Origin: an uncultured Aquimarina sp.
Lineage (GTDB): Bacteria; Bacteroidota; Bacteroidia; Flavobacteriales; Flavobacteriaceae
NCBI GenBank assembly: GCA_947493495.1
Contig: CANLRN010000009.1
Span: 1-64,000 of the forward strand
Direction of reading: 5' to 3'
DNA length: 64,000 bases
The position numbers and the translations under genes were made by a program. The number at the start of each line of letters is the position of its first letter. Positions within the stretch are counted from its first letter, which is position 1. This document shows positions 35,092 through 46,152 of the stretch, one piece after another. The notes beneath the pieces were generated by a model. The model was not told the DNA's origin and made no database searches. It saw only the letters and a program-made list of their open reading frames with translations.

Positions 35092-36207
35092 TTAGGCTTC
35101 TACTTCTTGATTTTTAATATTGTTGATAAACTGATCAAATAAATAGGTCGCATCATTTGGTCCAGGACTAGCCTCAGGATGATATTGTACTGAAAAACAA
35201 TTCTTGTTTTTTAATCTAATTCCGGCTACTGTATCATCATTTAGATGTATGTGAGTAATTTCTACCGCTGTATGAGCCTCTGTTTGTTCTCTATTAATTG
35301 CGAACCCATGATTCTGAGATGTAATCTCTCCCTTACCAGTAATAAGGTTTTTTACAGGGTGGTTTATCCCTCGGTGTCCATTATGCATCTTGTAGGTGCT
35401 AATTCCATTAGCTAATGCAATCACTTGATGTCCAAGACAAATCCCAAATAATGGAAGATCTCTTTTAATAATTTCTTTTGCGGTAGCTATGGCTTGTGTT
35501 AATGGCTCAGGATCTCCCGGTCCATTAGAAAGAAAGTATCCATCTGGTTCCCAACCGCTCATATCTTCAAAAGTAGCATTATAAGGGAATACCTTTATGT
35601 ATGCGTCTCTCGCAGCTAGATTACGAAGTATATTCTTTTTAATTCCAATATCTAAAGCCGAAATTTTATATGTGGCATTAGGGTCTCCAAAAAAATATGG
35701 TTTTGTTGTAGATACTTTTGAGGCTAATTCTAGCCCTTTCATATCTGGTACAGCAGCTAGTTTCTTTTTTAATGATTCTATATCATCTATCTCTGTAGAT
35801 ATCAATGCATTCATTGCTCCATGATCTCTAATATAACTTACTAAAGCACGTGTATCCACATCTGAGATAGCCAATAAATTGTGTTTTTCTAAAAATTCTT
35901 GAAGAGAACTATCTGCCAAAATTCTTGAGAACTCAAAACTAAAATTTTTTACAATAAGTCCTGCTATTTTAATAGAATCAGATTCTATCTCTTCTTCATT
36001 AGTACCATAATTTCCAATATGCGCATTAGTAGCAACCATTAATTGCCCATAATATGATGGATCTGTGAAAATTTCTTGATATCCAGTCATTCCTGTATTA
36101 AAACAAACTTCGCCAAATACTGTTCCTTCTTTTCCTATCGCTTTTCCATAAAAAATAGTTCCGTCTGCTAATAAAACAATAGCTTTTTTTCGAGATTGAT
36201 ATTTCAT
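35092..36207 (-). CDS. carA: Carbamoyl-phosphate synthase small subunit
   Basis: A 371-residue glutaminase subunit that supplies ammonia to CarB for carbamoyl phosphate, used in arginine and pyrimidine synthesis. The N-terminal CPSase domain begins at about residue 8 (LLADGTIFYGKAIG). The class-I amidotransferase domain has the catalytic Cys in GICLGHQ and the His/Glu pair in QYHPEASPGPND. Complete. carB is not adjacent. It follows the rplQ terminator by 128 bases and shows no obvious TAnnTTTG element. Confidence 0.95.
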   Translation of the reverse strand: MKYQSRKKAIVLLADGTIFYGKAIGKEGTVFGEVCFNTGMTGYQEIFTDPSYYGQLMVATNAHIGNYGTNEEEIESDSIKIAGLIVKNFSFEFSRILADSSLQEFLEKHNLLAISDVDTRALVSYIRDHGAMNALISTEIDDIESLKKKLAAVPDMKGLELASKVSTTKPYFFGDPNATYKISALDIGIKKNILRNLAARDAYIKVFPYNATFEDMSGWEPDGYFLSNGPGDPEPLTQAIATAKEIIKRDLPLFGICLGHQVIALANGISTYKMHNGHRGINHPVKNLITGKGEITSQNHGFAINREQTEAHTAVEITHIHLNDDTVAGIRLKNKNCFSVQYHPEASPGPNDATYLFDQFINNIKNQEVEA

Positions 36208-36335
36208 TCTTTTAAAAATTTAATAATGTGAGATTACGATTTTAATGTATACTAAATTATTTATAATACTATTCCAAAAATGATAAAAATAATATGGTAT
36301 TATTTAGAAATCAATATTTTTAATATATCCAAAAA

Positions 36336-36366
36336 AAAAGGATAAACGACGAACGTTTATCCTTTT
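36336..36366 (-). terminator. Terminator closing the ribosomal-protein supercluster
   Basis: A perfect 13-bp stem (36336-36348 with 36354-36366), a 5-base loop and a T run on the minus strand, 27 bases after rplQ. Confidence 0.88.
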
Positions 36367-36392
36367 CAATTATGTTAAATAACTATTGTCAT

Positions 36393-36872
36393 TTATTCTT
36401 CTTCAGAATTAGTAGTTTCTGTAGCTGGGGCTACAGGTGGTGTTGATCCACTTTTACTTCTTCTTCCTCTTCGTGTCGATTTCTTTTTAGCTGGCTTCCC
36501 TGCATTGTACAGCTCATTATAATCTACCAATTCGATCATTGCCATATCTGCATTATCTCCCAGACGGTTTCCTAATTTAATAATTCTAGTATATCCTCCT
36601 GGCCTGTCGCCTACCTTAACAGCTACATCTCTAAATAGTTCAGTCACCGCATATTTGTTACGCAATTTACTAAATACGATACGACGATTATGTGTAGTAT
36701 CTACTTTTGATTTAGTTACTAATGGTTCTACAAATTGCTTTAACGCTTTTGCTTTTGCAACTGTAGTATTAATTCTCTTGTGTTCTATTAGAGAACAAGC
36801 CATATTAGCTAACATCGATTTACGATGAGCGGTTTTTCTACCTAGGTGATTTACTTTTTTTCCGTGTCTCAT
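36393..36872 (-). CDS. rplQ: 50S ribosomal protein L17
   Basis: A 159-residue L17 at the polypeptide-exit side of the large subunit. The N-terminal core [20 protein letters not shown] and the R-x-GGYTRI segment are diagnostic. The C-terminal 40 residues form a Lys/Arg/Ser/Thr-rich extension ending in an acidic TTNSEEE tail, longer than the roughly 127-residue E. coli protein and common in Bacteroidota. It is the last gene of the alpha segment, 63 bases after rpoA, followed by a strong terminator. Confidence 0.96.
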   Translation of the reverse strand: MRHGKKVNHLGRKTAHRKSMLANMACSLIEHKRINTTVAKAKALKQFVEPLVTKSKVDTTHNRRIVFSKLRNKYAVTELFRDVAVKVGDRPGGYTRIIKLGNRLGDNADMAMIELVDYNELYNAGKPAKKKSTRRGRRSKSGSTPPVAPATETTNSEEE

Positions 36873-36935
36873 GACATTTTTATTTACTCATCATCTTGCT
36901 CAATCCACCTCATGTGGAGATCAAAATATGATGTA

Positions 36936-37928
36936 TTAGTCTTTATCTAATTTATACTTAGAAAGATCCATTCCAAAATTAAGACCTTTAACATTTACGA
37001 GTTCTTCTAACTCAGTTAAAGATTTCTTACCAAAATTACGGAATTTCATCAAGTCATTTTTATTGTATGATACTAAGTCTCCTAATGTATCAACTTCTGC
37101 TGCTTTTAAACAATTGAGTGCTCTCACAGAAAGATCCATGTCAATTAATTTAGTTTTTAACAACTGTCTCATATGTAATGATTCTTCATCATATGTTTCA
37201 GTCTGTGCAATTTCATCAGCCTCTAAAGTGATACGCTCATCAGAGAATAACATAAAGTGGTGAATCAATATTTTTGCTGCTTCAGTCAATGCATCTTTAG
37301 GATGTATAGAGCCATCTGTTACTATTTCAAAAATTAATTTCTCATAGTCAGTCTTTTGTTCTACACGATAATTCTCAATACTATACTTCACATTTTTTAT
37401 TGGAGTATATATTGAATCTGTAAAAATGGTTCCTATAGGAGCATTTGTTTTTTTATTTTCTTCTGCTGGCACATAACCTCTACCCTTTTCTATAGTAATT
37501 TCTAAATTAAGTGCAACTTTTTTATCCATATTGCAGATCACCAAATCAGGATTCAATACTTGAAAACCTGAAATGAATTTCTGAAAATCACCAGCAGTCA
37601 ATTTTTCTTGGCCAGATATAGAAACTGTTACTGATTCATTATCTATATCTTCTATTTGACGCTTAAAACGTATTTGCTTGAGATTAAGAATTATCTCTGT
37701 TACATCTTCTACTACGCCAGAAATTGTAGAAAACTCGTGGTCTACACCTTCTATTCTTAAAGAAGTTATAGCGAATCCCTCTAAAGAAGATAGCAAAACT
37801 CTTCGTAAAGCGTTACCAACTGTTAATCCATACCCTGGTTCTAATGGTCTAAATTCGAATTTACCATCAAACTCACTAGAGTCGATCATGATAACTTTAT
37901 CGGGCTTCTGAAAATTTAATATTGCCAT
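36936..37928 (-). CDS. rpoA: RNA polymerase alpha subunit
   Basis: A 330-residue alpha subunit. The N-terminal assembly domain (about 1-235) includes [24 protein letters not shown], the dimer/beta-contact region. The C-terminal domain (about 250-325) has [20 protein letters not shown] and [14 protein letters not shown], the DNA/activator-binding helices. Complete. It lies in the conserved order rpsD-rpoA-rplQ. Confidence 0.98.
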   Translation of the reverse strand: MAILNFQKPDKVIMIDSSEFDGKFEFRPLEPGYGLTVGNALRRVLLSSLEGFAITSLRIEGVDHEFSTISGVVEDVTEIILNLKQIRFKRQIEDIDNESVTVSISGQEKLTAGDFQKFISGFQVLNPDLVICNMDKKVALNLEITIEKGRGYVPAEENKKTNAPIGTIFTDSIYTPIKNVKYSIENYRVEQKTDYEKLIFEIVTDGSIHPKDALTEAAKILIHHFMLFSDERITLEADEIAQTETYDEESLHMRQLLKTKLIDMDLSVRALNCLKAAEVDTLGDLVSYNKNDLMKFRNFGKKSLTELEELVNVKGLNFGMDLSKYKLDKD

Positions 37929-37951
37929 ATTATTGTTTCTTCTTAGAGTTA

Positions 37952-38557
37952 TTACTTCGAATATAATTCGACTATGAATTGTTCATTAATGTTTTCTGGA
38001 ATCTGAATTCTTCCCGGAACAGATACATAAGTACCTTGTCTTGTTTCGTTATTAAAAGTAATCCATTCATATACTTTGCTATTATTGGCTAGAGAATTCT
38101 TTATCACTTCTAATGATTTAGATTTTTCTCTAACACCAACAACATCACCTGGTTTTAGTTGATATGAAGGTATGTTTACCAACTGTCCATTTACAGTAAT
38201 GTGTCTATGAGAAACTAGCTGTCTAGCTCCTCTACGAGAATTAGCTAATCCCATTCTAAAAGCTACATTATCCAGTCTTGATTCACATAACTGGAGTAAT
38301 ACTTCACCTGTAATTCCTTGGGCACGTGTTGCTTTTTCGAACATATTACGGAATTGTCTTTCTAAAATACCATAGGTAAATTTAGCTTTTTGCTTTTCCA
38401 TTAATTGGATTGCATATTCACTTTTTTTACCTCTACGTCTATTATTCCCGTGTTGTCCTGGAGGGTAATTTCTTTTTTCGAATGACTTATCGTCTCCGAA
38501 TATCGCTTGTCCAAATTTACGAGCGATTTTAGTTTTTGGACCAGTATATCTTGCCAT
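37952..38557 (-). CDS. rpsD: 30S ribosomal protein S4
   Basis: A 201-residue primary 16S rRNA-binding protein. The N-terminus [16 protein letters not shown] lacks the four-cysteine zinc motif, so this is the zinc-free (C-minus) form. The S4 RNA-binding domain is at about 90-155 with [25 protein letters not shown]. It sits 23 bases before rpoA, in alpha-operon order. S4 is the translational autoregulator of the alpha operon in E. coli; whether that holds here is not visible. Confidence 0.97.
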   Translation of the reverse strand: MARYTGPKTKIARKFGQAIFGDDKSFEKRNYPPGQHGNNRRRGKKSEYAIQLMEKQKAKFTYGILERQFRNMFEKATRAQGITGEVLLQLCESRLDNVAFRMGLANSRRGARQLVSHRHITVNGQLVNIPSYQLKPGDVVGVREKSKSLEVIKNSLANNSKVYEWITFNNETRQGTYVSVPGRIQIPENINEQFIVELYSK

Positions 38558-38707
38558 TTTCTTGTATTAAATTAGTGAGGTAATTATGAATTAAGGTCTC
38601 TGTCCTTCGATAATCATTTAGCCCTCTTTTTAGATTACTTATTTATTTAAAAAAAATCAAAACAAATCTAACTACAATAGTTGTTAGTCAGATTCAAGAT
38701 TTGATAA

Positions 38708-39091
38708 TTATACTCTTCTTCTTTTTGGAGGACGGCATCCATTATGAGGCATTGGAGTTACATCAATGATTTCAGAAACTTCTATTCCCGAATTATGAAG
38801 AGAACGTATTGCAGATTCTCTACCATTACCTGGTCCTTTAACGTATACCTTTACCTTTTTTAATCCTGCTTCGATTGCTACTTTTGCAGCATCTTCTGCA
38901 GCTAGCTGAGCAGCATAAGGGGTATTCTTCTTAGAACCTCTAAATCCCATTTTACCCGCAGATGACCAAGAGATAACATCTCCTTTCTTATTAGTTAACG
39001 ATACAATAATGTTGTTAAAAGAAGCTGTTACGTGAGCTTCTCCTACTGATTCGACAATTACTTTACGTTTTTTTGAAGTTGATTTTGCCAT
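38708..39091 (-). CDS. rpsK: 30S ribosomal protein S11
   Basis: A 127-residue platform protein. Diagnostic stretches are [35 protein letters not shown] and the C-terminal [18 protein letters not shown]. Complete. It is preceded by rpsM at 109 bases and followed by a rather long 150-base gap before rpsD that contains no gene and no clear terminator. Confidence 0.97.
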   Translation of the reverse strand: MAKSTSKKRKVIVESVGEAHVTASFNNIIVSLTNKKGDVISWSSAGKMGFRGSKKNTPYAAQLAAEDAAKVAIEAGLKKVKVYVKGPGNGRESAIRSLHNSGIEVSEIIDVTPMPHNGCRPPKRRRV

Positions 39092-39200
39092 ATTTTTAGT
39101 ATTCAGTTTTAGTAATTAGTGGTTAGCATTTTATCTAATTTTTGTTTAGATCAGATAGTTTATCTAACATCTAAATACTAGGTACTAACATCAATTTATA

Positions 39201-39575
39201 TTATTTAGTTGCTTTTTTCTTGTTAGCAACAGTTTTTCTTCTTCCTTTACGCGTTCTAGAATTATTCTTAGTACGTTGTCCTCTAAGAGGTAATCCTGAT
39301 CTGTGACGTATTCCTCTGTAGCACCCAATATCCATTAAACGTTTAATATTCAATTGTACTTCAGAACGTAATTCTCCTTCAATAGTGTAAATCCCTACAG
39401 CTTCACGGATACGACCGATCTGATCGTCATCCCAATCAGAAACTTTTATACTTTCATCTACTTTGGCAGTAGCCAATATTTCTTTTGCTCTACTTCTACC
39501 AATTCCGAAGATATAGGTTAATGCTATAACTCCACGTTTTTGTTTAGGTATATCTACCCCTGCAATTCTTGCCAT
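39201..39575 (-). CDS. rpsM: 30S ribosomal protein S13
   Basis: A 124-residue small-subunit head protein. Diagnostic are the start [20 protein letters not shown], the helix-hairpin-helix [13 protein letters not shown], and the basic C-terminus [19 protein letters not shown] that contacts the P-site tRNA. Complete. The 107-base gap to rpmJ is AT-rich with repeated TTAGTTGTTAG-like words. Confidence 0.97.
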   Translation of the reverse strand: MARIAGVDIPKQKRGVIALTYIFGIGRSRAKEILATAKVDESIKVSDWDDDQIGRIREAVGIYTIEGELRSEVQLNIKRLMDIGCYRGIRHRSGLPLRGQRTKNNSRTRKGRRKTVANKKKATK

Positions 39576-39682
39576 ATTTTTTTTAGTTTCTAGTTGTTAG
39601 TTTTTAGTTGTTAGAATCCTAAACATTTCTATTTCAAACAGATTCATCTAACTACTAAATTACTAATGATTTATGTCTTGTT

Positions 39683-39799
39683 TTATCCTTGTCTTTGTTT
39701 AAATCTAGGATTTTTTTTATTGATTACGTATAGTCTTCCTTTTCTACGTACAATTTTACACTCTGCACTTCTCTTTTTTATTGATGCTCTAACTTTCAT
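39683..39799 (-). CDS. rpmJ: 50S ribosomal protein L36 (zinc-free form)
   Basis: A 38-residue protein read on the minus strand, starting [20 protein letters not shown] and ending NPRFKQRQG. It lies where expected, between infA and rpsM. Only Cys14 remains of the usual C-x2-C...C...H zinc ribbon; the first and third Cys positions and the His are Arg, Asn and Phe-type residues, so this is the C-minus paralogue form that does not bind zinc. Too short for usual ORF cut-offs, but the identity is certain. Confidence 0.96.
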   Translation of the reverse strand: MKVRASIKKRSAECKIVRRKGRLYVINKKNPRFKQRQG

Positions 39800-39989
39800 C
39801 TGTTACTTTCTTAAAGTTTTTTGATTACTAATTTATAACCAAAAAAATATTTGACACAACCAATATATTTATTCATTATACATTGATCTTATTTTTATAT
39901 ACTATCTTCTAATTAGAAGAAATTGATAACTAGATTTTCAGCCTGCAAAATTACAGAAAAAATCTTAAATAAATTACAATATAATTTAT

Positions 39990-40205
39990 TTAATATCTAT
40001 AGGTGATACGAGCCTTTGATAAATCATAAGGACTCATCTCTAATTTAACTTTATCTCCTGGCAATAATTTTATATAATGCATACGCATTTTACCAGATAT
40101 GTGTGCTGTCACTACGTGACCATTTTCTAATTCTACTCTAAACATTGCGTTAGACAATGCTTCGATAATGCTTCCATCTTGTTCTATTGCGGGTTGCTTT
40201 GCCAT
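39990..40205 (-). CDS. infA: Translation initiation factor IF-1
   Basis: A 71-residue OB-fold factor occupying the A site during initiation. Diagnostic are [37 protein letters not shown] and [13 protein letters not shown]. Its ATG overlaps the secY stop by one base (TAATG), so translation is coupled. A 190-base gap to rpmJ follows, with no gene seen. Confidence 0.97.
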   Translation of the reverse strand: MAKQPAIEQDGSIIEALSNAMFRVELENGHVVTAHISGKMRMHYIKLLPGDKVKLEMSPYDLSKARITYRY

Positions 40206-41542
40206 TATGCTACTGCTTTTCTGTTTTTACCAGTTTTCATTAATCCATCATAATGTCTATTCAATAGATATGAATTTACTTGTTGTACAGTATCTATAGC
40301 TACTCCAACCATAATAAGTAATGATGTCCCTCCAAAAAATAAAGCCCATCCCTGTTGTACATTAAGAAGTTTTACTGCTACTGCTGGAAAAATAGCTACT
40401 AATGCTAAAAATATAGATCCTGGCAATGTTATCTGTGACATTATTTTATCCAAATACTCAGCAGTCTCACTACCTGGTCTAATACCAGGAATAAATCCAC
40501 CACTTCGTTTTAAATCATCTGCCATTTTATTTGTAGGCACTGTAATAGCCGTATAAAAATATGTAAAGACTATAATCAGCAATGCAAATACCAAATTATA
40601 CCAAAAACCAAATATATCACTAAATGCGGCTGCAATACCTTGTGATGTTTCAGAATCAGAAAGACCTGCAACGGCAGCTGGAATAAACATAATTGCTTGT
40701 GCAAATATGATTGGCATTACTCCTGATGCATTTAACTTTAAAGGTATGTATTGTCGTGAACCAAATACGTTCTTTTCATACCCTCCACTTGCTGTTCTTC
40801 TTGCGTATTGTACGGGTATCTGTCGTACTGCCATCACTAGCAATACTGAGGCTAATATGATAACAAACCAAATTACTAATTCTATCAATACCATAATGAT
40901 ATCACCACCATCACCAGAAGTTCTGGAGATAAAGTTTTGTACAAAAGATTGAGGTAGTGTAGCAATAATACCAACCATTATTAATAGTGAGATACCGTTA
41001 CCGATTCCTTTATCTGTAATTTTTTCTCCTAACCACATCGCAAAAATACAACCTGTGGTAAGTATAATTACGGATGATACAACAAAAACAGTTTGATTTT
41101 CTAACACAAAAGCTCCTGGAGGAAGTGTTGCGAATAAATTATAGATATATCCTGGTCCTTGAACTAGCGTAATAGCTATCGTTAACCAACGAGTAATCTG
41201 ATTAATCTTTTTTCTTCCACTTTCTCCTTCTTTTTGTAATTTTTGGAGATATGGAATTGCTATTCCCATTAACTGTACTACAATAGATGCAGATATATAC
41301 GGCATAATACCTAAGGCAAAAACAGAAGCATTAGCAAATGCTCCTCCTGTAAATGCATTAAGCAATCCTAATAAACCATCTTGAGTCTGCGTTCCTAAGT
41401 TAGCTAACTCAGCTGCATCTACTCCAGGTAATACGACTTGTGCTCCAAAACGATATACTAAAAGCAACCCTAGTGTAACTAAGATTCTATTTTTTAGTTC
41501 TTCGATTTTCCAAATGTTTTTTATTGTATCAATAAATTTCAT
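40205..41542 (-). CDS. secY: Preprotein translocase subunit SecY
   Basis: A 445-residue channel subunit with ten predicted membrane spans. The plug/TM2 region [16 protein letters not shown] (about 78-93), the lateral-gate helices, and the cytosolic loops [13 protein letters not shown] and [13 protein letters not shown] are diagnostic. The channel exports proteins with SecA or accepts SRP-targeted ones from Ffh. It lies between rplO and infA as in most bacteria. Confidence 0.97.
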   Translation of the reverse strand: MKFIDTIKNIWKIEELKNRILVTLGLLLVYRFGAQVVLPGVDAAELANLGTQTQDGLLGLLNAFTGGAFANASVFALGIMPYISASIVVQLMGIAIPYLQKLQKEGESGRKKINQITRWLTIAITLVQGPGYIYNLFATLPPGAFVLENQTVFVVSSVIILTTGCIFAMWLGEKITDKGIGNGISLLIMVGIIATLPQSFVQNFISRTSGDGGDIIMVLIELVIWFVIILASVLLVMAVRQIPVQYARRTASGGYEKNVFGSRQYIPLKLNASGVMPIIFAQAIMFIPAAVAGLSDSETSQGIAAAFSDIFGFWYNLVFALLIIVFTYFYTAITVPTNKMADDLKRSGGFIPGIRPGSETAEYLDKIMSQITLPGSIFLALVAIFPAVAVKLLNVQQGWALFFGGTSLLIMVGVAIDTVQQVNSYLLNRHYDGLMKTGKNRKAVA

Positions 41543-41554
41543 GAGATGTGTCTA

Positions 41555-42007
41555 TTATAAGGTTACTGCTTCTCCACCAGCTGCTTCAATTGCTGCTTTA
41601 GCAGTCGCTGTAAATTTGTGAGCTGAGACTTTTAATTTTGCTTTTAATTCACCTCTTCCCAGTATCTTTACTAAATCATTTTTCCCCGCAAGACGTGTAT
41701 TAATAATCACATCTAGATCAACTGTATCAGCTATTTTACCAGCATCCACTAATTTTTGTAATGTATCCAAATTGATTCCTTGATATTCTTTTCTATTAAT
41801 ATTCTTGAATCCAAATTTAGGCACACGTCTTTGGAGCGGCATCTGCCCTCCTTCAAAACCGATTTTTCTAGAATATCCAGAACGAGATTTTGCTCCTTTA
41901 TGACCACGAGCTGCAGTTCCCCCTTTACCAGAACCTTGCCCTCGACCTAATCGCTTGCTATTATTTTTTACTGAACCTGCAGCAGGTTTTAAGTTACTTA
42001 AATCCAT
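41555..42007 (-). CDS. rplO: 50S ribosomal protein L15
   Basis: A 150-residue protein binding 23S rRNA late in assembly. Diagnostic are the Gly/Arg-rich GRGQGSGKGGTAARGHKGAKSR compressed around 22-43 and GFEGGQMPLQRRVPKFGF. Complete. It ends 12 bases before secY and starts 9 bases after rpmD. Confidence 0.97.
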   Translation of the reverse strand: MDLSNLKPAAGSVKNNSKRLGRGQGSGKGGTAARGHKGAKSRSGYSRKIGFEGGQMPLQRRVPKFGFKNINRKEYQGINLDTLQKLVDAGKIADTVDLDVIINTRLAGKNDLVKILGRGELKAKLKVSAHKFTATAKAAIEAAGGEAVTL

Positions 42008-42016
42008 GTGCTTATA

Positions 42017-42196
42017 TTATTTTGTTTCTACTGAAACTAAATGTTTAACTTTATTTATCATCCCAAGGATATTAGGAGAATCTTCATGCTCAACTACCTG
42101 ACCGATCTTTTTAAGACCTAAAGCCTCTAGAGTTCTTTTCTGTCTCTGTGTACGGTTAATTGCGCTTTTTACTTTCTTAACTATAATCTTTGCCAT
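42017..42196 (-). CDS. rpmD: 50S ribosomal protein L30
   Basis: A 59-residue protein on the minus strand between rpsE and rplO, with starting motif MAKIIVKKVKSAINRTQRQK and the typical LEALGLKKIGQVVEHED segment followed by GMINKVKHLV. The length equals the family norm. It is short enough to be missed by length cut-offs, but position and sequence leave no doubt. Confidence 0.96.
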   Translation of the reverse strand: MAKIIVKKVKSAINRTQRQKRTLEALGLKKIGQVVEHEDSPNILGMINKVKHLVSVETK

Positions 42197-42207
42197 CGTT
42201 CCTTATT

Positions 42208-42732
42208 TTATCCTTTAAACACTTTTTCTAGTGAAATACCGCGTTGTTTTGCTACTTGCTCTGCACTTCGCATTTGCAATAAAGCATCAAAAGTTGCTTT
42301 CACTACATTGTGTGGGTTAGACGATCCTTGATTCTTAGAAAGTACATCATGAACTCCTACAGATTCTAATACTGCACGAATAGCGCCACCGGCAATTACT
42401 CCTGTACCCGTTGCTGCTGGCATTAATAATACTCTTGCACCACCGTACTTTCCTTTTTGTTCGTGAGGTAACGTTCCTTTGGTCAATGGGATACGTACTA
42501 AATTCTTTTTGGCATCTTCTACTGCTTTTGCAATAGCTTCTGCTACTTCTTTAGACTTACCTAAACCGTGACCTACTACTCCTTTTTCGTCTCCTACAAC
42601 AACGATTGCAGAGAATCCAAATGCTCTACCCCCTTTTGTTACTTTAGTAACACGTTGTACTCCAACTAAACGATCTTTTAATTCGAGTCCACTTGGTTTT
42701 ACTAATTCTGCGTTTTTATATTTTTGATACAT
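42208..42732 (-). CDS. rpsE: 30S ribosomal protein S5
   Basis: A 174-residue protein involved in decoding fidelity. The double-stranded-RNA-binding N-domain has [24 protein letters not shown], and the C-domain has [20 protein letters not shown]. Complete. It is in standard spc order, 6 bases after rplR and 11 before rpmD. Confidence 0.97.
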   Translation of the reverse strand: MYQKYKNAELVKPSGLELKDRLVGVQRVTKVTKGGRAFGFSAIVVVGDEKGVVGHGLGKSKEVAEAIAKAVEDAKKNLVRIPLTKGTLPHEQKGKYGGARVLLMPAATGTGVIAGGAIRAVLESVGVHDVLSKNQGSSNPHNVVKATFDALLQMRSAEQVAKQRGISLEKVFKG

Positions 42733-42738
42733 AATTTC

Positions 42739-43095
42739 TTAGAATTTAAGTCCTGCTTCTCTAGCTCCTTCAGCTAATGATTTTACTCTACCGTGATATA
42801 GGTATCCTCCTCTATCAAAAGATACGAGTTCTACACCTGATTTTTTAGCTTTTTCAGCTAGAGCTTTACCTACCAAGTTTGCTTTTTCTTCTTTATTTCC
42901 TTTTGCCGAAGCAATGTCTTTATCTCTTGAAGAGGCTGCTGTAATAGTTTTACCAGTTACATCATCTACAAGTTGCGCGTAGATCTCTTTATTACTTCTA
43001 TAAACAGATAATCTAGGACGTTGTTCTGTTCCGCTTACTGTTCCGCGGATTCGCTTTCTGATTTTTAATCTTCTTAAATCTTTTGAGAATGCCAT
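42739..43095 (-). CDS. rplR: 50S ribosomal protein L18
   Basis: A 118-residue 5S rRNA-binding protein. Diagnostic are [29 protein letters not shown] and the C-terminal [20 protein letters not shown]. Complete, with 10-base spacing after rplF. Confidence 0.97.
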   Translation of the reverse strand: MAFSKDLRRLKIRKRIRGTVSGTEQRPRLSVYRSNKEIYAQLVDDVTGKTITAASSRDKDIASAKGNKEEKANLVGKALAEKAKKSGVELVSFDRGGYLYHGRVKSLAEGAREAGLKF

Positions 43096-43105
43096 GACTA
43101 TAGTA

Positions 43106-43648
43106 TTATGCAGATTTACCTGCTTTTCTTCTTAATTGTTCTCCTACGAATTTAATTCCTTTTCCTTTATAAGGTTCTGGTTTACGGAAGCTTCTAATTT
43201 TTGCAGCCACCTGTCCTACCAATTGCTTATCGTGAGAAGTTAATTTTACAATTGGGTTCTTTCCTTTTTCAGAGATAGTTTCAATTTTTACTTCTGGTGC
43301 AATATCTAATACGATATTGTGAGAAAAACCTAATGCTAAGTCTAATTTTTGTCCTTGATTAGATGCTCTATAACCTACACCTACCAATTCTAACTCTTTA
43401 GTAAAGCCTTCTGAAACTCCTTGAACCATATTATTAATTAAAGCTCTGTATAAACCATGCTTTGCTTTATGATCTTTGGCTTCACTTGGTCTTTCTAGAA
43501 CAACCTTATCTTCTTCTACTTTCACATTGATACTATCTATATCTTGAGAAAGTTCTCCTAATTTTCCTTTAACAGTAACAACATTACCTGACACTTCTAC
43601 AGTGACACCAGACGGAATAGTTACTGGATTTTTTCCTATTCTTGACAT
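43106..43648 (-). CDS. rplF: 50S ribosomal protein L6
   Basis: A 180-residue protein near the factor-binding site. It has two related alpha/beta domains, with [15 protein letters not shown] at the start and the C-terminal KRSF-type [21 protein letters not shown] segment. Complete, 20 bases after rpsH. Confidence 0.97.
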   Translation of the reverse strand: MSRIGKNPVTIPSGVTVEVSGNVVTVKGKLGELSQDIDSINVKVEEDKVVLERPSEAKDHKAKHGLYRALINNMVQGVSEGFTKELELVGVGYRASNQGQKLDLALGFSHNIVLDIAPEVKIETISEKGKNPIVKLTSHDKQLVGQVAAKIRSFRKPEPYKGKGIKFVGEQLRRKAGKSA

Positions 43649-43668
43649 TTCTTTTGTCTTTTATACTG

Positions 43669-44067
43669 TTAATATACGTAGCATAATACTTCGCCTCCTA
43701 CATTCTCTTGTCTTGCCTGCTTATCAGTCATCACCCCATGAGAAGTAGAAATTATAGCAATTCCTAATCCATTAAGAATTCTTGGAACTTCTTTAGATCC
43801 TGCATATTTACGCAAACCAGGTTTACTGATTCTTTGTAATTCTTTAATTACAGGTTCTTTAGTTAATTTATTATACTTCAAGGCTATTTTAATACTTCCT
43901 TGCGTAGTAGTATCTTCAAATTTATAACTTAAAATATACCCTTGATCGAATAATATTTTGGTGATCTCTTTCTTAACCTTAGATGCAGGAATCTCTACTA
44001 CTCTATGCTGAGCACTATTTGCATTTCTGATTCTGGTTAAATAATCTGCTATAGGATCTGTATTCAT
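43669..44067 (-). CDS. rpsH: 30S ribosomal protein S8
   Basis: A 132-residue central-domain 16S rRNA binder and, in E. coli, the spc-operon translational repressor. Diagnostic are [13 protein letters not shown] and the C-terminal [26 protein letters not shown]. Complete. A 69-base gap separates it from rpsN. Confidence 0.97.
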   Translation of the reverse strand: MNTDPIADYLTRIRNANSAQHRVVEIPASKVKKEITKILFDQGYILSYKFEDTTTQGSIKIALKYNKLTKEPVIKELQRISKPGLRKYAGSKEVPRILNGLGIAIISTSHGVMTDKQARQENVGGEVLCYVY

Positions 44068-44136
44068 TTTATATAATTTATGATATTGGTTTTCGAATTA
44101 ACTATCGAACCTTACATCAATTACTTTACTGTATTA

Positions 44137-44406
44137 TTACCAACTTGCTTTTGTTACTCCTGGAATTAATCCTTGATTCGCCATTTCTCTAAATGTAACA
44201 CGAGAAATACCAAATTGTCTCATATATCCTTTTGGTCTTCCTGTTAGTTTACAACGGTTGTGTTTACGAATCGGAGAGGCATTTTTAGGTAATTTCTGTA
44301 ATGCATCATAATCGCCAGCTTCTTTTAAAGCTTTACGTTTTTCAGCATACTTAGCTACCGTTTTAGCTCTTTTTACCTCACGAGCTTTCATTGATTCTTT
44401 AGCCAT
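44137..44406 (-). CDS. rpsN: 30S ribosomal protein S14 (long, zinc-free form)
   Basis: An 89-residue S14. Diagnostic are the basic N-terminus and [19 protein letters not shown] and [18 protein letters not shown]. Only one cysteine is present, so the C-x2-C...C-x2-C zinc motif of the short form is missing. The start lies 2 bases from the rplE stop. Confidence 0.97.
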   Translation of the reverse strand: MAKESMKAREVKRAKTVAKYAEKRKALKEAGDYDALQKLPKNASPIRKHNRCKLTGRPKGYMRQFGISRVTFREMANQGLIPGVTKASW

Positions 44407-44408
44407 AA

Positions 44409-44960
44409 TTAATTCTTTTTAAAAGGTAACCCTAGTTCTGTTAACAATGATTTTGCTTCTTTATCTGTTTTAGCAGAAGTTTCGAAGGTAACATTCATAC
44501 CTGAAATTTTATTTACCTTATCAATATCTATCTCAGGAAAAATAATCTGTTCTGTTACTCCTAATGAATAATTGCCTCTACCATCAAAACCAGTGGCGTT
44601 AATTCCATTAAAATCTCTCACCCTTGGTAAAGCACTAGTGATGAGACGGTCTAAAAACTCATACATCTTTTCTCCTCTTAATGTAACTTTCGCGCCAATC
44701 GGCATTCCTTTACGTAACTTAAAAGAAGCAACATCCTTTTTTGAAATCGTTGCTATTGCTTTCTGACCAGTAATTGTAGTTAATTCATCTACTGCATAGT
44801 CGATTAATTTCTTATCGGCTACTGCTGCTCCAACACCTCTACTTACCACTATTTTTTTTAATTTTGGCACTTGCATGATATTACTATAGCTGAATTCTTC
44901 TGTAAGAGTAGACACTACTCTGTCTTTATACTCTTGTTTTAATCTCGGGATATACGCCAT
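44409..44960 (-). CDS. rplE: 50S ribosomal protein L5
   Basis: A 183-residue 5S rRNA-binding protein that contacts the P-site tRNA. Diagnostic are [41 protein letters not shown] and [20 protein letters not shown]. Complete, and tightly packed between rplX and rpsN. Confidence 0.97.
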   Translation of the reverse strand: MAYIPRLKQEYKDRVVSTLTEEFSYSNIMQVPKLKKIVVSRGVGAAVADKKLIDYAVDELTTITGQKAIATISKKDVASFKLRKGMPIGAKVTLRGEKMYEFLDRLITSALPRVRDFNGINATGFDGRGNYSLGVTEQIIFPEIDIDKVNKISGMNVTFETSAKTDKEAKSLLTELGLPFKKN

Positions 44961-44962
44961 AA

Positions 44963-45289
44963 CTATATTACTTCATTAGATTTTTTAGAAAATCTTACTT
45001 TCTTACCTTCTTCAATTCTGTACCCAACTCTAGTTGATTCTCCTTTAGAGGTCATTAAAGATAAGTTGGATATATGAATAGGTGCTTCTTTTTCGATAAT
45101 ACCGCCTTGAGGGTTGGTAGCGCTTGGTTTAGCGTGTTTTTTTACCATATTTACACCTTCAACTATTGCTTTATTTTCTTTTAAGAGCACTTTTATTACT
45201 TTTCCTGTTACCGCATTATCTGGAGTACTTTTGTGTGCTCCTGCGATAACTTTAACGGTATCTCCTGTTTTAATTTTTAGCTTTGTCAT
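44963..45289 (-). CDS. rplX: 50S ribosomal protein L24
   Basis: A 108-residue assembly initiator of the large subunit with a KOW motif near the N-terminus ([15 protein letters not shown]). I start at [14 protein letters not shown], which is the family N-terminus; an ATG nine bases upstream adds only MIK. It ends 2 bases before rplE begins. Confidence 0.95.
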   Translation of the reverse strand: MTKLKIKTGDTVKVIAGAHKSTPDNAVTGKVIKVLLKENKAIVEGVNMVKKHAKPSATNPQGGIIEKEAPIHISNLSLMTSKGESTRVGYRIEEGKKVRFSKKSNEVI

Positions 45290-45302
45290 TTTTATCAAAA
45301 TA

Positions 45303-45671
45303 TTAAAGCACTTCTGGCGCTAGTGAAACAATCTTCATGAATTGCTTATCACGAAGTTCTCTTGCAACAGGTCCAAAAACACGTGTTCCTCTCATTTCTC
45401 CAGCAGGGTTCAAGAGAACACAAGCATTATCATCGAAACGGATGTATGAACCATCTGGTCTGCGCACTTCTTTTTTGGTACGAACTACTACTGCAGTAGA
45501 TATGGCTCCCTTTTTAATATTTCCATTAGGAGTTGCTTCTTTAACACTGACAACTATCTTGTCTCCTACAGAGGCATATCTTCTTTTTGTACCACCTAAA
45601 ACACGGATAACTAAAACTTCTTTACCTCCTGTGTTGTCTGCTACTTTTACTCTAGACTCTTGTTGTACCAT
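45303..45671 (-). CDS. rplN: 50S ribosomal protein L14
   Basis: A 122-residue interface protein. Diagnostic are [20 protein letters not shown], the [13 protein letters not shown] segment and [28 protein letters not shown]. Complete, in the standard rpsQ-rplN-rplX order. Confidence 0.97.
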   Translation of the reverse strand: MVQQESRVKVADNTGGKEVLVIRVLGGTKRRYASVGDKIVVSVKEATPNGNIKKGAISTAVVVRTKKEVRRPDGSYIRFDDNACVLLNPAGEMRGTRVFGPVARELRDKQFMKIVSLAPEVL

Positions 45672-45673
45672 AA

Positions 45674-45931
45674 TTACTTCGCTCTTTCAATTACTTCTAC
45701 TAATCTCCAGCACTTGGTTCTACTCATAGGTCTTGTTTCCATGATCTTTACAGTATCACCAATATTGCAGTCATTTTTCTCGTCGTGTGCAACATATCTT
45801 TTTGTTTTTAACACGAACTTTCCGTACATCGGGTGTTTTACTTTTCTAACTTCAGAAACCACGATTGATTTCTGCATCTTGTTACTAGTAACTACACCTA
45901 TACGCTCTTTTCTTAAGTTTCTTTTTTCCAT
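45674..45931 (-). CDS. rpsQ: 30S ribosomal protein S17
   Basis: An 85-residue OB-fold primary rRNA binder. Diagnostic are [20 protein letters not shown] and the HPMYGKFV and [21 protein letters not shown] segments. Complete, with 2 bases to rplN. Confidence 0.97.
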   Translation of the reverse strand: MEKRNLRKERIGVVTSNKMQKSIVVSEVRKVKHPMYGKFVLKTKRYVAHDEKNDCNIGDTVKIMETRPMSRTKCWRLVEVIERAK

Positions 45932-45943
45932 CTTTCAGCAGAA

Positions 45944-46138
45944 TTAACCGTTTAATTCTCTTTTTGTTAACTCAGTTGCCATTCTTGCAATAGATCTTCT
46001 TATTTTACGTAATTGTAAAGGATTTTCTAAAGGTGTCATAGCATGAGCGATTTTTAAATCTGAGTACTCTTTCCGATATTTACCAAGTTCTTCTTGCAAT
46101 TCAGCAATAGACGATTCTTTTACTTGTGATTGTTTCAT
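45944..46138 (-). CDS. rpmC: 50S ribosomal protein L29
   Basis: A 64-residue helical hairpin protein at the polypeptide exit, where trigger factor and SRP dock. Diagnostic are the NPLQLRKIRRSIARMATEL end and the EELGKYRKEYSDLK helix. Complete, between rplP and rpsQ. Confidence 0.96.
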   Translation of the reverse strand: MKQSQVKESSIAELQEELGKYRKEYSDLKIAHAMTPLENPLQLRKIRRSIARMATELTKRELNG

Positions 46139-46152
46139 AGTCTTTATTTGAA

